A DNA stretch of 64,000 bases. Origin: Streptomyces albus subsp. albus (GTDB taxonomy: Bacteria > Actinomycetota > Actinomycetes > Streptomycetales > Streptomycetaceae). Location: positions 1 to 64,000 of the forward strand of contig NZ_JODR01000033.1 in assembly GCF_000725885.1 (NCBI RefSeq), in the 5' to 3' direction. A program made the translations under genes and the position numbers. Below the pieces are notes generated by a model. That model had not been told where the DNA came from. It was given only the letters and a program-made list of their open reading frames with translations, and searched no databases. Every line of letters starts with the position of its first letter. The first letter of the stretch is position 1. Below, in pieces: positions 1-11,162 of this stretch.

Positions 1-586
1 CACCAAAAACGCCGTCTGCCGCGCCCGCGCATACAACGTCTCCAACGACAGCCGCGCGTCCTTCAGGAAGATCTGCCGGTCCGCCCAATACCGCACCCGC
101 GTGCCGGTGGCGTCGGGGGCGTTGTTCCTGGTGCGGCGCAGCCCGCTCCTGGGTGTGAACGCCGCGTCGGGGCCGGGCGCGTCGAAGGTTCCGGGGGCGC
201 CGCGGCGGAAGCTGATGGAGTGGGTGCGGCCGTTGCGGTCGACCGCCAGGTCCAGGCGTGCGGCCAGGGCGTTGACGACCGAGGCGCCGACACCGTGCAG
301 ACCGCCGGAGGCCGTGTAGGAGCCGCCGCCGAACTTGCCGCCGGCGTGGAGCCGGGTGTAGGCGACCTCGACGCCGGACAGGCCGGTGCGCGGTTCCGTG
401 TCGACGGGAATGCCGCGGCCGTTGTCGCCGACCTCCACCGAACCGTCCGCGTGCAGACGTACTCCGATGTGGTCGCAGTAACCGCCCAGCGCCTCGTCGA
501 CCGAGTTGTCGATGATCTCCCACAGACAGTGCATCAGCCCACGACTGTCGGTCGAGCCGATGTACATACCCAGGGGACGTGCTCAC
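1..586 (-). CDS. parE: ParE/ParY-type topoisomerase IV subunit B, truncated N-terminal part
   Basis: Partial gene running off the left edge. The reading frame contains MYIGSTDSRG, the ATP-site motif DNGRGIPVD and GGLHGVGASVVNAL of GHKL-type topoisomerase B subunits. The wording [19 protein letters not shown] is ParE-like, not GyrB-like. Such subunits bind ATP and drive strand passage for chromosome decatenation. The usual 25-45 residues before [11 protein letters not shown] are missing. The only start with a good ribosome site is GTG at 586 (GAGGAG, spacing 9), which encodes VSTSPG but is one base out of phase with MYIGST, and the MYIGST frame meets a TGA at 583-585. Either one base is extra near 568-576 or translation starts at ATG 567. 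It lies directly downstream of gyrB in the same direction. The Arg at the position of E. coli GyrB Arg136 is kept (VDRNG). Family certain; functional state unclear. Confidence 0.8.
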   Translation of the reverse strand, partial: MSTSPGYVHRLDRQSWADALSVGDHRQLGRRGAGRLLRPHRSTSARGRFGGGRRQRPRHSRRHGTAHRPVRRRGRLHPAPRRRQVRRRLLHGLRRSARCRRLGRQRPGRTPGPGGRPQRPHPLHQLPPRRPRNLRRARPRRGVHTQERAAPHQEQRPRRHRHAGAVLGGPADLPEGRAAVVGDVVCAGAADGVFG

Positions 587-629
587 GCGGGTGTTCTCCT
601 CATGGCGCAGGGTCGTGACGGCATGGGCG

Positions 630-663
630 GCTGCGGGCCCGGGCGGCGGCCCGGGCCCGCAGC
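630..663 (-). terminator. Strong hairpin between gyrB and parE
   Basis: A perfect 15-bp inverted repeat with a 4-base GGCG loop (loop at 645-648) begins 12 bases after the gyrB stop codon. The stem is almost all G and C. There is no U tract, which is usual for Streptomyces terminators. It should end or attenuate gyrB transcripts and so separate parE expression from gyrB. Confidence 0.7.
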
Positions 664-674
664 TCTCGGGCGGG

Positions 675-2903
<2,229 letters not shown>

Positions 2904-2970
2904 CTAGTACCCCTGTACACCCGCGTGCCGGGCGAAACGCGCATCGGTCGATCCCCCCTGCGCTAATTGG

Positions 2971-3009
2971 CCGCCAAAGCCCCAGAGGGGCACTCAGGGG
3001 CTTTGGCGG
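2971..3009 (-). terminator. 13-bp hairpin in the gyrB/rhodanese intergenic region
   Basis: The arms 2971-2983 and 2997-3009 are perfect reverse complements (13 bp) around a 13-base loop. The element lies about 225 bases downstream of the ABM-rhodanese gene and 250 bases upstream of gyrB, both on the minus strand, so it could end the first transcript. The rest of 2721-3233 holds no convincing gene. A possible -10 box for gyrB (TATCCT on the minus strand) lies at 2871-2876. Confidence 0.5.
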
Positions 3010-3233
3010 TGCCGTACCACGCGAAGCCGAAGGCACTGTTTTCACCGGCACCCCGGCAGGCCGCGCCGCACCCGCAGCCTGACCCGCGGACGGGAATTCT
3101 CGCGCCGATCCGGCGCCCGGAAGGGTCCCAGCCGGCCGGCGTCAAGCTAGCCGCACCCTTGACGAAGCGCGGGCCGGTGCCGCCCGGCCAGTGGCACCTG
3201 CCAGTCGCGAGTAGCGCCTGCCAGTCGCGCCGG

Positions 3234-3893
3234 TCAGTCCGGACAGGGCTCGCGGCCGGGGACGGCGACCGGCAGCCCCGCCGCCTCCCACGCTTCAAGA
3301 CCGCCTGCCACGCTGTAGACGGGAGAGCGGCCGGCGCGGATCGCCTGCGCGCCGGCCTGCACGCTGCGTGCGCCCGTACGGCACAGAAAAGCCAGCGGGC
3401 CTTCGGGCAGACCGGGCAGCGAGGCGGGCAAGGTGCTGAGCGCGGCGTGGACGGCGCCGGCCGGATGGCGCTCCGCCCATTCACCGTCTTCGCGGACATC
3501 GACCAGCGTCAGGCTGCCCTCCAGGAGGCGACGACGCGTCTCGGCGGGAGGCAGACCGGCGGGCGTGTGCCCGCCGGCCGGGCCCGCGTCCTGCTGCGCG
3601 GCGGGCAGGACGGTCCGGATCACCTCGTAGTTCGAGGCGTGGGCGACGGCTATCTGCTGCCCCAGCATCGGGCAGACGTTCATGGCCTCTTGCCAGTGAG
3701 CGGTGGACTCCCATTCCGCCACGTTGACGAGGGAGAATCTGCTGCCGGGGACGGTGGTGCGGAACATGTACGTGCGGATGAAACCGGGTTGAGCCGCCAT
3801 CACGTCCGCGGCGTTCTGCCAGGCATCCAGGTAGGAGCTTTCCTTCTCCGCGTCGATCTCGATCGGGATGATCACGACATGATGGTTTTCCAT
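3234..3893 (-). CDS. ABM (antibiotic biosynthesis monooxygenase) - rhodanese fusion protein
   Basis: A 219-residue two-domain protein. Residues 5-95 form an ABM-type dimeric alpha-beta barrel (VVIIPIEIDAEKES, GFIRTYMFRTT, NVAEWESTAHW). Residues 118-215 form a rhodanese domain with the active-site loop CRTGAR (Cys171), LVDVRE and the C-terminal GGLEAWEAAGLPV. Rhodaneses move sulfane sulfur on the catalytic cysteine; ABM barrels act on small aromatic or quinone-like compounds or simply bind them. ATG 3893 has GAGGAGG nine bases upstream. The gene stands alone between gyrB and the esterase operon. The fusion suggests a sulfur-transfer or stress-sensing role, but no substrate can be named. Confidence 0.85.
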   Translation of the reverse strand: MENHHVVIIPIEIDAEKESSYLDAWQNAADVMAAQPGFIRTYMFRTTVPGSRFSLVNVAEWESTAHWQEAMNVCPMLGQQIAVAHASNYEVIRTVLPAAQQDAGPAGGHTPAGLPPAETRRRLLEGSLTLVDVREDGEWAERHPAGAVHAALSTLPASLPGLPEGPLAFLCRTGARSVQAGAQAIRAGRSPVYSVAGGLEAWEAAGLPVAVPGREPCPD

Positions 3894-4117
3894 CTGCCGC
3901 CTCCTCTGTTTGCACCGTGCTTGCGACTTGGGCGGGCCGCTGGGGGGCCGCTGGGACAACACAGCGGCCCCAGCGCGGCCGAGCCAGGAGGTGCCGGCCC
4001 TCCCTTGCGGGCCGGCACCTCCTGAACGCGAACCTAGGCGCACCCACCTTGCGCGGCAAACACCTTTGCCGGTTCGGCAAACCGGCTGCCGTGCCGCCGC
4101 TCCCCCGGCGGACTGCC

Positions 4118-4804
4118 TCAGCGACGTTTGAGGGCCATGTCCAGCCGTCGCCGGAACGGCTCGTAGTCGTGGCCGGGGAACCACTTCGGAAACAGTCCCA
4201 GCATCGTGCGGAGCCTGACGGCCGTGCTGCTGTCGCTGCTGAGCGGTGACTCGGTGAACAGGTACTGCCAGCCGAAAGTGCCCTTCGTGACGCGGAGGGC
4301 GTCGAGATAGCCCTGGTAGTCCAAGTCCAGCTCGTAGTAGGTGTCGCCCGTCTTGTCGAACCAGATCTCGGGCTGCTCGGCACCCGGCTGCACTCTGAGC
4401 GCGGCGAGATGCCCTGTGCCCCATTCGGGCGTTCCGTCGATGCCCCGGAGCTCGGACTGAAGCCGTTCCTGCTCGGGCGTCATGTGCGCCCACAGTTCGA
4501 GCGGCGTCTGGTTCAGCACGGCGGTCTCCAGGGGCTCCAGGCAGAACTCACCGGCGATGAAGTGGTCCTCGCCCTCGGTGCTCTGCCAGGCACTGCCGAG
4601 GCGTTCGAACCGGAAGTGGCAGTCCCGGAAGGAACGGTCCAGCGGCATGTCCGTGACGATGGAGACGGTCTCCAGGCTCGTCTCGGCGTCCTCGATGTCC
4701 GGGTCGATCTCCCGGTACTCGTTGAGGACCTCGATCCCGGGGCAGTTGCGCAGTTCGTCCAGGACTTCGATCCAGACCTGCTCGTACGGTGTGTAATCGA
4801 TCAC
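4118..4804 (-). CDS. Hypothetical protein, last gene of the esterase operon
   Basis: A 228-residue acidic cytosolic protein with no signal peptide or membrane helix, which I do not recognise. It is rich in Trp and Tyr in its C-terminal half (GDTYYELDLDYQGYLDAL, TFGWQYLF, GLFPKWFPGHDYEPF), weakly reminiscent of SUKH/SMI1-like proteins; that resemblance is a guess. The GTG start at 4804 overlaps the stop codon of the upstream carboxylesterase (GTGA), so translation is coupled. This places it as the last member of the metallo-hydrolase, SRPBCC, esterase operon. The bases from 3894 to 4117 carry only the leader of the next gene. Confidence 0.7.
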   Translation of the reverse strand: MIDYTPYEQVWIEVLDELRNCPGIEVLNEYREIDPDIEDAETSLETVSIVTDMPLDRSFRDCHFRFERLGSAWQSTEGEDHFIAGEFCLEPLETAVLNQTPLELWAHMTPEQERLQSELRGIDGTPEWGTGHLAALRVQPGAEQPEIWFDKTGDTYYELDLDYQGYLDALRVTKGTFGWQYLFTESPLSSDSSTAVRLRTMLGLFPKWFPGHDYEPFRRRLDMALKRR

Positions 4805-6304
4805 GGGGCGAGCGTAGGAGGCCGCTCTGACAGCGGTTCCGGTCGCCGTTCGGGGACGAGCTCCCAGTTGTCGGCGATGCGCATGAGGTGCCCGCCGGGG
4901 CCGGTGTAGGGGCGCCAGCCCGGGTCGCCGGTCGCCGCGAAGGCGACCCACGCGGCGTGCGTGCGGGCGGCGAGACCGGCCGGCGGCGTCCCGGGGCCGA
5001 GCAGGGCGTCGGGCCCGCGCAGGCCGGGCTGGTCGGTGACGTCGAAGACGAACGGCACCTCGACGGTGTGTGCGGCGCCCAGTTCGCCGCCCAGGGCGGG
5101 AGACCGCCAGGCGAACTCGTAGCGGAAGGTGCGGGCTTCGGGGTGTGCGGCGTGCGCGTCGGCGAGGTCGCGGCTTCCGCCGACGAACAGGGCCTCGGAC
5201 ATCAGGGCTGAGCGCAGCTCGCCGTCGGTGGCCTGCGGGCGGCTGCGGCGGAAGGTCATGAGGTAATCGGCCGGGTCCGGCCGGAACAGGGCTGCCGCGG
5301 CCTCCGCGTCGGCCGCCGTCGACGAGGAGAGCGTGCCGAACGGAGCCAGATACAGGTGTGCCTCCTCCGCGTTCGTCCCGATCAGCAGGTCGACGTCCGC
5401 GCCCGAGCCGTCGGCGACGGAGTCGGCGGGCTGCCGGTCGAGCACCACGCTGAACGGGCTCAGTCCGATGAGGGGATCGCTGTCGGTCGCCGTCCGCAGG
5501 TCGATCCCCGTCAAGCCGGGCATGACCTCGACGAGACGTCGGTCGCTGACCCGCGCGAAGGCCTCGGCGTGCGGGGGGGATGCCCAACGCCTCGGCCGCG
5601 GCGGCCGTCACGCGTGCGGCTTGTCCGGGGGTGAAGGCACCGCGTCCGCTGCCGCTTTGGACGATGGCCCGTCCGACGAGTCCCGCCGACGCGGGATCGG
5701 CCAGGACGGCGCCGGTGAGGGTGGCACCGGCCGACTGGCCGAACAAGGTGATGTTCCCCGGGTCCCCGCCGAAAGCCGCGATGTTCCGCCGTACCCAGCG
5801 CAGGGCTGCGAGGACGTCGAGCAGCCCCCGGTTGCGGGGCGCTCCCGGCAGATCGAGGAAGCCGGGGATGCCGAGCCGGTAGTTCACCGTGACCAGGACG
5901 ACTCCGTCACGGGCGAAACGGCTGCCGTCGTACAGGGGCGACCGGTTGGAACCCGCGACGAATCCGCCGCCGTGCACGAACACCATGACCGGAGCAGCAG
6001 ACGGGCGGGGGCGGGGCGCCCAGACGTTGACGGTGAGGTAGTCGGCCCCCGGCACCCAGCCGGGCCCGAAATAGGCCGCCATGTCCAGCGCGCCCAGACG
6101 GCGCGGCCCCTGTGGCGCGGTCGGTCCCTCTTCGGTGGCGTCCCTGACCCCCTCCCAGGGATCGTGCGGGCGCGGGGCGGCGAACCGGTCCTTGCCGGTC
6201 GGCGGGGCGGCGTAGGGGATGCCGAGGAACACGGTGTGGTCTTCGCGGTGTCTGCCGCGGACCGCGCCCTGCGCGGTCCGCACGACGGTGGCGCGGTCGG
6301 TCAA
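4801..6304 (-). pseudogene. Type B carboxylesterase, interrupted by a frameshift in a C7 run
   Basis: About 500 residues if repaired, the normal length for the carboxylesterase/PnbA family of serine ester hydrolases. The N-terminal frame starts at TTG 6304 (GGAAAG six bases upstream) and shows VFLGIPYAAPP, the oxyanion motif HGGGF and the nucleophile elbow GQSAGAT. The frame is lost at 5573-5579, where seven Gs on the plus strand read as C7; six would restore IPPHAEAF. The C-terminal frame then carries the acid-site region IGTNAEEAHLY and the catalytic His in AAHTVEVPF. All catalytic elements are intact, so the break is either recent or a homopolymer sequencing error. It is third in the operon with the metallo-hydrolase and SRPBCC genes and coupled to the downstream unknown gene. 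Confidence 0.85.
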
Positions 6305-6396
6305 CGGTCTTTCCTTGGTCTCGGTCGACGGGTGGTGGCAGGGGCACACCGCGGCCGACGGCCCCGGGAAGGGCCGTCGGGCGGGTGGGGTGCGGT

Positions 6397-6933
6397 TCAG
6401 GCCGCGGGGTTGCCGGCGATCCAGCCGGCCAGCGCCACGAGGGTGTCTTCCATGCTCGCGGCGGTCTGGTCCCGCAGGGCGTCGAGTTCCGCGTAGGTGG
6501 TGCCGAGAACGGGGTCGGCCGCGAGCAGCTGCCACGTCTGGGCCAGCCGCGTTCCCTGTCCGTAGGGGGTGAAGGTCCAGCGCCAGCGCACGATGGGCAC
6601 GGGCACCGAACCGAGGACGGTGTAGGTGAACTCGGTCCCTCGTTCGGCCTTCTGCACCTGCGAACGGCTGTCCCATTCGCTGTCCCCGCGCCGGTTGCGG
6701 CCCCTGAACCAGGCTCCCGCCCACGGGCCGGCGCCGTCCTCGTACTGGGCGCGGATCGCGTTGGGGCTCCACAGTCCGATGTTCGAGACGGTGCTCAGCA
6801 GGTCGTACGCCTGCTCAGGGCCGGTCGCGACCCAGGCGCACCGGGTGACGCTGTAGCCGGACACGTCGAGGGGCTCTGCCGGGTTCCCGGAGTTCTCGGG
6901 GCTCCCGGGCTTCTCGGGCAACGTGGTGGACAT
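6397..6933 (-). CDS. SRPBCC (START-like) family protein
   Basis: A 178-residue protein of the polyketide cyclase/dehydrase SRPBCC fold, a hydrophobic cavity that binds lipids, aromatic compounds or polyketide-like molecules. Family wording: ATGPEQAYDLLSTVSNIGLW near residue 40, WFRGRNRRG and FTYTVLGSVPVPIVRWRWTF. The ATG has AAGGAG at ideal spacing. It lies 43 bases from the metallo-hydrolase gene and about 90 bases from the esterase, so it is probably co-transcribed. A very similar fold class recurs at 41358-41933. Substrate unknown. Confidence 0.8.
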   Translation of the reverse strand: MSTTLPEKPGSPENSGNPAEPLDVSGYSVTRCAWVATGPEQAYDLLSTVSNIGLWSPNAIRAQYEDGAGPWAGAWFRGRNRRGDSEWDSRSQVQKAERGTEFTYTVLGSVPVPIVRWRWTFTPYGQGTRLAQTWQLLAADPVLGTTYAELDALRDQTAASMEDTLVALAGWIAGNPAA

Positions 6934-6975
6934 GCAATTTCTCCTTGGGGGCTGGCTGCGTGGTCGTGTCAGTGA

Positions 6976-7929
6976 TCACCTACGGGAGAACGGCGCCCAG
7001 TCGGTCAGCCGGAAACCGGCGCCCTCGCGGCGCAGTTCGAACGCGCCGTGGCCGGGGAGGTGGGCCGGGAGCACGAGAGCGTTGTTGTCGGCGGCGTACG
7101 CGAACATGCGCGCACGGCTGGCGCGGGCAGCGTCCTCGTCCTCTTCGAAGCAGCTGTTGATGTGCGGCTCGTGCACCTGGATCGCACCGTGCATCAGGTC
7201 ACCGGCGAAGACCGCCCGGTCCCCCGCGGACTCCAGATGGATGACCGAGGCGCCCGGTGTGTGGCCGGGCGTCAGTTCCAGACGGAGATTGCCGTCGATG
7301 GTGTACGACTCGTCCCAGGTCTTCACCAGTCCGGCCTCGATGACCGGGTCGATGCTGTCCTCGTAGACGTTCTGGTTGCCCCGTCCGAACACGGTGTTGT
7401 GGAGGTTCTCGGGCTTCCAGTACTCGAAGTCGCGATGCGGCATCAGGTAGGTGGCGTTGGGGAACGTGGGGACCCAGTCGCGGCCTTCGAGCCGGGTGTT
7501 CCAGCCGACGTGGTCGTCGTGCAGGTGGGTGTTGACGACGATGTCGACGTCTTCGGGACGTATGCCGACGGCCGCGAGGTTCGCCAGGTAGTCGGTGCTC
7601 AGGTAGGACCAGATCGGCTGGAGGGGGCGGTACTTGTCATTGCCCGCGCCGGTGTCGATCAGGATGATTTTGCCCTCGCTGCGCAGCACCCAGGACTGGG
7701 TGGCGGCACGGGTGAGGTCGGTCTCCGGGTCCCAGTGGTGGGGCGCCAGCAGCTCGGTGTTGCGCTGCCACTCCTCCGGCGTGCTGTTGGGGAAGAAGAC
7801 ATCGGTCGTCATCGGAGTGGTGTCGGAGAACTCGATGACACGGTGGATCTGTACCTCACCGAGTTCGATGGTGTCGACCGTGGGCGTTTCCGGCGCGGGT
7901 CCGGATGCGGGGCGGGTGGGCGAGGACAT
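6976..7929 (-). CDS. MBL-fold metallo-hydrolase
   Basis: A 317-residue metallo-beta-lactamase-fold enzyme. The zinc motif NTHLHDDHVGW near residue 132 gives HxHxDH. Further ligands are in LTPGHTPGASVIH, the bridging Asp in VFAGDLMHG, and a late His in LPAHLPGHG. IDTGAGNDKY is typical of lactonase-like MBL proteins, so a lactone or ester substrate is plausible; this is inferred from family resemblance only. First gene of the minus-strand operon that ends at 4118. Its promoter region is shared with the divergent LAL regulator, which is its likely controller. Confidence 0.85.
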   Translation of the reverse strand: MSSPTRPASGPAPETPTVDTIELGEVQIHRVIEFSDTTPMTTDVFFPNSTPEEWQRNTELLAPHHWDPETDLTRAATQSWVLRSEGKIILIDTGAGNDKYRPLQPIWSYLSTDYLANLAAVGIRPEDVDIVVNTHLHDDHVGWNTRLEGRDWVPTFPNATYLMPHRDFEYWKPENLHNTVFGRGNQNVYEDSIDPVIEAGLVKTWDESYTIDGNLRLELTPGHTPGASVIHLESAGDRAVFAGDLMHGAIQVHEPHINSCFEEDEDAARASRARMFAYAADNNALVLPAHLPGHGAFELRREGAGFRLTDWAPFSRR

Positions 7930-7956
7930 CGTTTTCCTTCGTCTCCTTCAGGAAGT

Positions 7957-7987
7957 GCGGATGTCTCCCAGCCTGCGAGCGGATGTC
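7957..7987. promoter_or_regulatory. 22-bp-spaced direct repeat in the divergent promoter region
   Basis: The 9-mer GCGGATGTC occurs at 7957-7965 and again at 7979-7987, a spacing of 22 bases or two helical turns, just upstream of the metallo-hydrolase start (7929). A 6-bp inverted repeat (CAGGTG/CACCTG) lies at 8165-8180 nearer the LAL gene. The stretch 7930-8287 has no gene of its own and should hold both divergent promoters. The repeats are candidate sites for the LAL protein; this is inference from position and spacing. Confidence 0.35.
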
Positions 7988-8287
7988 CTGTGGCGGTATC
8001 GGACAACTGACTGCACTTCCCCGGCAGCGGGAGGGCGGGCCGTCTCCGGGGTGCCGCGGGGCGAGCAGACGCCACACCGTGCCCTTCCGAGGCCCGGGTG
8101 AGGACGGAGGTGGCCGCCTTTTCTTCATGGCGACGCGTGGTGAGCGACTCCCGGCGCCATCCGTCAGGTGACTGCACCTGGGCAGCGCCCCGGGATGTAC
8201 CGCAAACGCCCTGGTAGCGTCGGTGACCGGGATGTGGTGACCGGAAGTGCCCGGTCCTGGAAGATCCCGCCACGTCTGGAGAAACTG

Positions 8288-11095
8288 GTGGACGAGCAGG
8301 CCGCGACCACCGCTGCCGAGCGGGACGGTCACACCGTGATCAGGGAAGAGGAGCTGCACAGGCTGCTCGCGGCGGTGGGCCCGCCGCGCCCGGGGGCACG
8401 GCGGAAGGACGCGCTGCTGACCGTGGTGGGCATGCCCGGAGCGGGCAAGACCACCTTGGCGGAGGCCGTCGCTGAGCGCTTCGCCGCGGATGGCGGGCGG
8501 GTGCTGTGGGCGGACAGCAGCCCGTCCGAGACCGACCTGGCCTTCTCCTGCCTGCACCAGTTGCTGCGGCCGGTCCGCAAGGACATGGACGCCCTGCCCG
8601 CACGGCAGCGCGAGGCCCTGCACGCCGCTTTCGGCCTGACGGAGCGGAGCGGGGTGCCGGATTTGATGCTCATCGGGATCGCGGTGCTGACCTTGTTGTC
8701 GGACCATGCCGCCGAGCAGCCGTTGCTGTTGATCGTGGACGATGCCCAGTGGGCCGACATCGCTTCGCTGGACGCGCTCTTTTTCGCCGCCCGGCGTCTT
8801 GCCGACGAACCGGTGACGCTGCTGGTCACCACCCGGGACAGCGCGCTGGGCGGCCTGGCCGCCCGGGAGCCGGCCGTCGTCCTGGAGCCGCTGGGCCGTG
8901 GCGCGGCGGAGCGGCTGCTGGACCTCCAGCCGCGGGTGCCGACCGGGCTCACCCGGGAACGCGTCCTCGACCAGGCCGAGGGCAACCCCCTCGCTCTGGT
9001 GGAGCTGGCCCGGGCCGCCGCGTCCAGTGACGACGCCGTCCGCGGGCCCGACGGTCCGCTGCCGGTCACCGACCGGCTGGAGCGGCTCTACGCCGGCCGG
9101 CTGGCCGCCCTGCCCGGGGAGACCCGCCGTGCGGTGGTGCGCCTGGCCGCCGTCGATGCCGAGGATCCCTCGCGCGCGGTGCTGTCCTGGCTGCCCGACA
9201 TCGCCGACCCGGTGTGGGCGCCCGCCGAGGAGGCCGGGCTCGTCCGGCGCGGCGCGGGGCGGCTGCGCCACGGCCACCCGCTGTCCCGCCTCGCGGTCTA
9301 TCACGCGGCCGGTGCCCAGGAGCGGCGGGCGGCGCACCTCGAGCTGGCTGAGCTGTTCCGCGGTCAGGACCCCGACCGGCACGCCTGGCACCTCGCCGCC
9401 GCCACCGTGGGTGCGAGCGCGCGGGTGTCGGCCGCGCTGGAGGACAGCGCGGACCGGGCCCGGCACCGCAGCGGTTACGCGGCAGCCGCGCACATGCTGG
9501 AGAGGGCCGCGGATCTGCACCCCGACCGGGGCGAGAGCACCCGGCTCCTGGGTGCCGCGACCAGGACGGCGGTCCTGACCGGCCGGCTCGACTCCGTCGA
9601 ACGGCTGGCCGCCCGCACCCGCGCCGGCACCGACGACCCGACGGCCGCCGCGTGCGCGGCGCTCCAGGTCGGCCGGCTCATGGCGCTGACCACGTCGCAC
9701 AGCGCCGCCTTCGGTCAGCTGATGCGCCCCGCCGCCGCACTGGCGGACCGTGCTCCCGGGGCCGCGCTGGAGGCACTGGCCGCCGCCGCTGTGGTCCGGT
9801 TCTACTCCGGTGACGTGACCCAGCTGCACGAGATCGAACGCCTGCTGGCCCGCACCACAAAGCACCCCGCTCACGTGTTCGGCGAGCGGGAGAGGCTCCT
9901 TGCGGGCTGGGTCGAAAGCGTCGCGCATCCGGAAGCCGCCGACCCGCGTCTCGCCCTGCGGCTGCCCGCCCTGGCCGGGGCGGCGCGGGAGGAACCGGAG
10001 ACGCTGACCCTGCTCGCCGTCGCGGCCTGGCTGCTGGACGAGACCGAGCCGGCCGCCCGTGCCTTCGACGACGCCTTCGCCTCATGGACGTCCCAGGGGC
10101 CGTTGCCGGACGGCCTGGGCGGGGTCGCCGCCCTCGCCTACCTGGAACAGGGCCGGTGGGCCCGCGCCCAGAGCGCGTGCACCGAACTCGCGGCCGTCGC
10201 TTCCCGCGCCGGCCTGGACCATGCCGCGGCCTGTGCCGCCGCGACCGAAGCGCTGCTGCGCGCCCTGCGCGGTGACGTGGCTGGGGCCCGCTCCCGCGCC
10301 CGGTACGCCCTGTCGCTCGTCGATCCGCAGGAGAGCCGTTCCGTGTCCGCGCTCGCCCATCGTGCGCTGGGTACCGCCGCCACCGCGGAGGGCGACCACG
10401 AGACCGCGTACCGCCACTACCGGGTGCTCTTCGACGGCCAGGGCAATCCCGCCCACTATCACCTCTCCTACCCGGCGCTGCCCGAGCTGGCGGCTGCCGC
10501 GGCGCGTGGGGAGCGCCGGAAGGAGGCCGCCCGCATCGTCGACGGGGTGGAGGGGACCTTGACGAACGCGGGGGCGCTCGCACCGCGCAGGACGGCACTG
10601 GTCCGGTTGAGCCGGGCGCTGCTCGCCCCTGCCGACGAGGCCGAGCGGCATTTCACCGCGGCGCTGGAGAACCCGGTGCTCGGCCGCCGTCCCTTCGAGC
10701 GTGCCCAGGCGCTGCTGGCGTACGGGGAGTGGCTGCGCCGCCGGCGCAGGATCGCCGACGCCCGCCCGCCGCTGGTCGAGGCCGAGGCCGTCTTCCGCCG
10801 GCTGGCCGCGCAGCCCTGGGCGGCGCGGGCGCAGACCGAACTCAGGGCGGCCGGGGCCCGGAGCGGGACGGCGGCACCGGACGCCTTCGCCGCTCTCACC
10901 CCGCAGCAACAGCAGATCGTGCGGCTCGCGGCGCTCGGCCTGTCCAACCGTGAGGTGGCCGAGAAGCTGTATCTGTCGCCGCGTACGGTCAGCTCGCACC
11001 TGTACCGGGCGTTCCCCAAGCTGGGCATCACCTCGCGGGCGCAGCTGCGCGACGTGGTCGAGGACGCCGCACCGGGAGCCGGCACCCGGACCTGA
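8288..11095 (+). CDS. LAL-family (large ATP-binding LuxR) transcriptional regulator
   Basis: A 935-residue regulator. It has an N-terminal P-loop ATPase of the STAND/AAA type (Walker A GMPGAGKTT near residue 50, Walker B LLLIVDDAQWAD near 150), a long alpha-helical TPR-like middle, and a C-terminal LuxR helix-turn-helix (FAALTPQQQQIVRLAALGLS, EKLYLSPRTVSSHL). LAL proteins bind ATP and an inducer and activate neighbouring catabolic or biosynthetic operons. GTG at 8288 was chosen because GGAG lies ten bases upstream; a longer frame from 8168 has no ribosome site. It is divergent from the metallo-hydrolase, SRPBCC, esterase operon, its likely target. Confidence 0.88.
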   Translation: MDEQAATTAAERDGHTVIREEELHRLLAAVGPPRPGARRKDALLTVVGMPGAGKTTLAEAVAERFAADGGRVLWADSSPSETDLAFSCLHQLLRPVRKDMDALPARQREALHAAFGLTERSGVPDLMLIGIAVLTLLSDHAAEQPLLLIVDDAQWADIASLDALFFAARRLADEPVTLLVTTRDSALGGLAAREPAVVLEPLGRGAAERLLDLQPRVPTGLTRERVLDQAEGNPLALVELARAAASSDDAVRGPDGPLPVTDRLERLYAGRLAALPGETRRAVVRLAAVDAEDPSRAVLSWLPDIADPVWAPAEEAGLVRRGAGRLRHGHPLSRLAVYHAAGAQERRAAHLELAELFRGQDPDRHAWHLAAATVGASARVSAALEDSADRARHRSGYAAAAHMLERAADLHPDRGESTRLLGAATRTAVLTGRLDSVERLAARTRAGTDDPTAAACAALQVGRLMALTTSHSAAFGQLMRPAAALADRAPGAALEALAAAAVVRFYSGDVTQLHEIERLLARTTKHPAHVFGERERLLAGWVESVAHPEAADPRLALRLPALAGAAREEPETLTLLAVAAWLLDETEPAARAFDDAFASWTSQGPLPDGLGGVAALAYLEQGRWARAQSACTELAAVASRAGLDHAAACAAATEALLRALRGDVAGARSRARYALSLVDPQESRSVSALAHRALGTAATAEGDHETAYRHYRVLFDGQGNPAHYHLSYPALPELAAAAARGERRKEAARIVDGVEGTLTNAGALAPRRTALVRLSRALLAPADEAERHFTAALENPVLGRRPFERAQALLAYGEWLRRRRRIADARPPLVEAEAVFRRLAAQPWAARAQTELRAAGARSGTAAPDAFAALTPQQQQIVRLAALGLSNREVAEKLYLSPRTVSSHLYRAFPKLGITSRAQLRDVVEDAAPGAGTRT

Positions 11096-11162
11096 CGGGT
11101 AGCGCCCATCACGCCCGCTCCCCCGCCGCGGGCCATGAAGTCCTGCGCATACGGAGGAGGGC

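Noticed and set aside
3194..3228. Short direct repeat CTGCCAGTCGCG, two copies
   Set aside because: Only two short copies at the end of a gene; no sign of a mobile element or operator.
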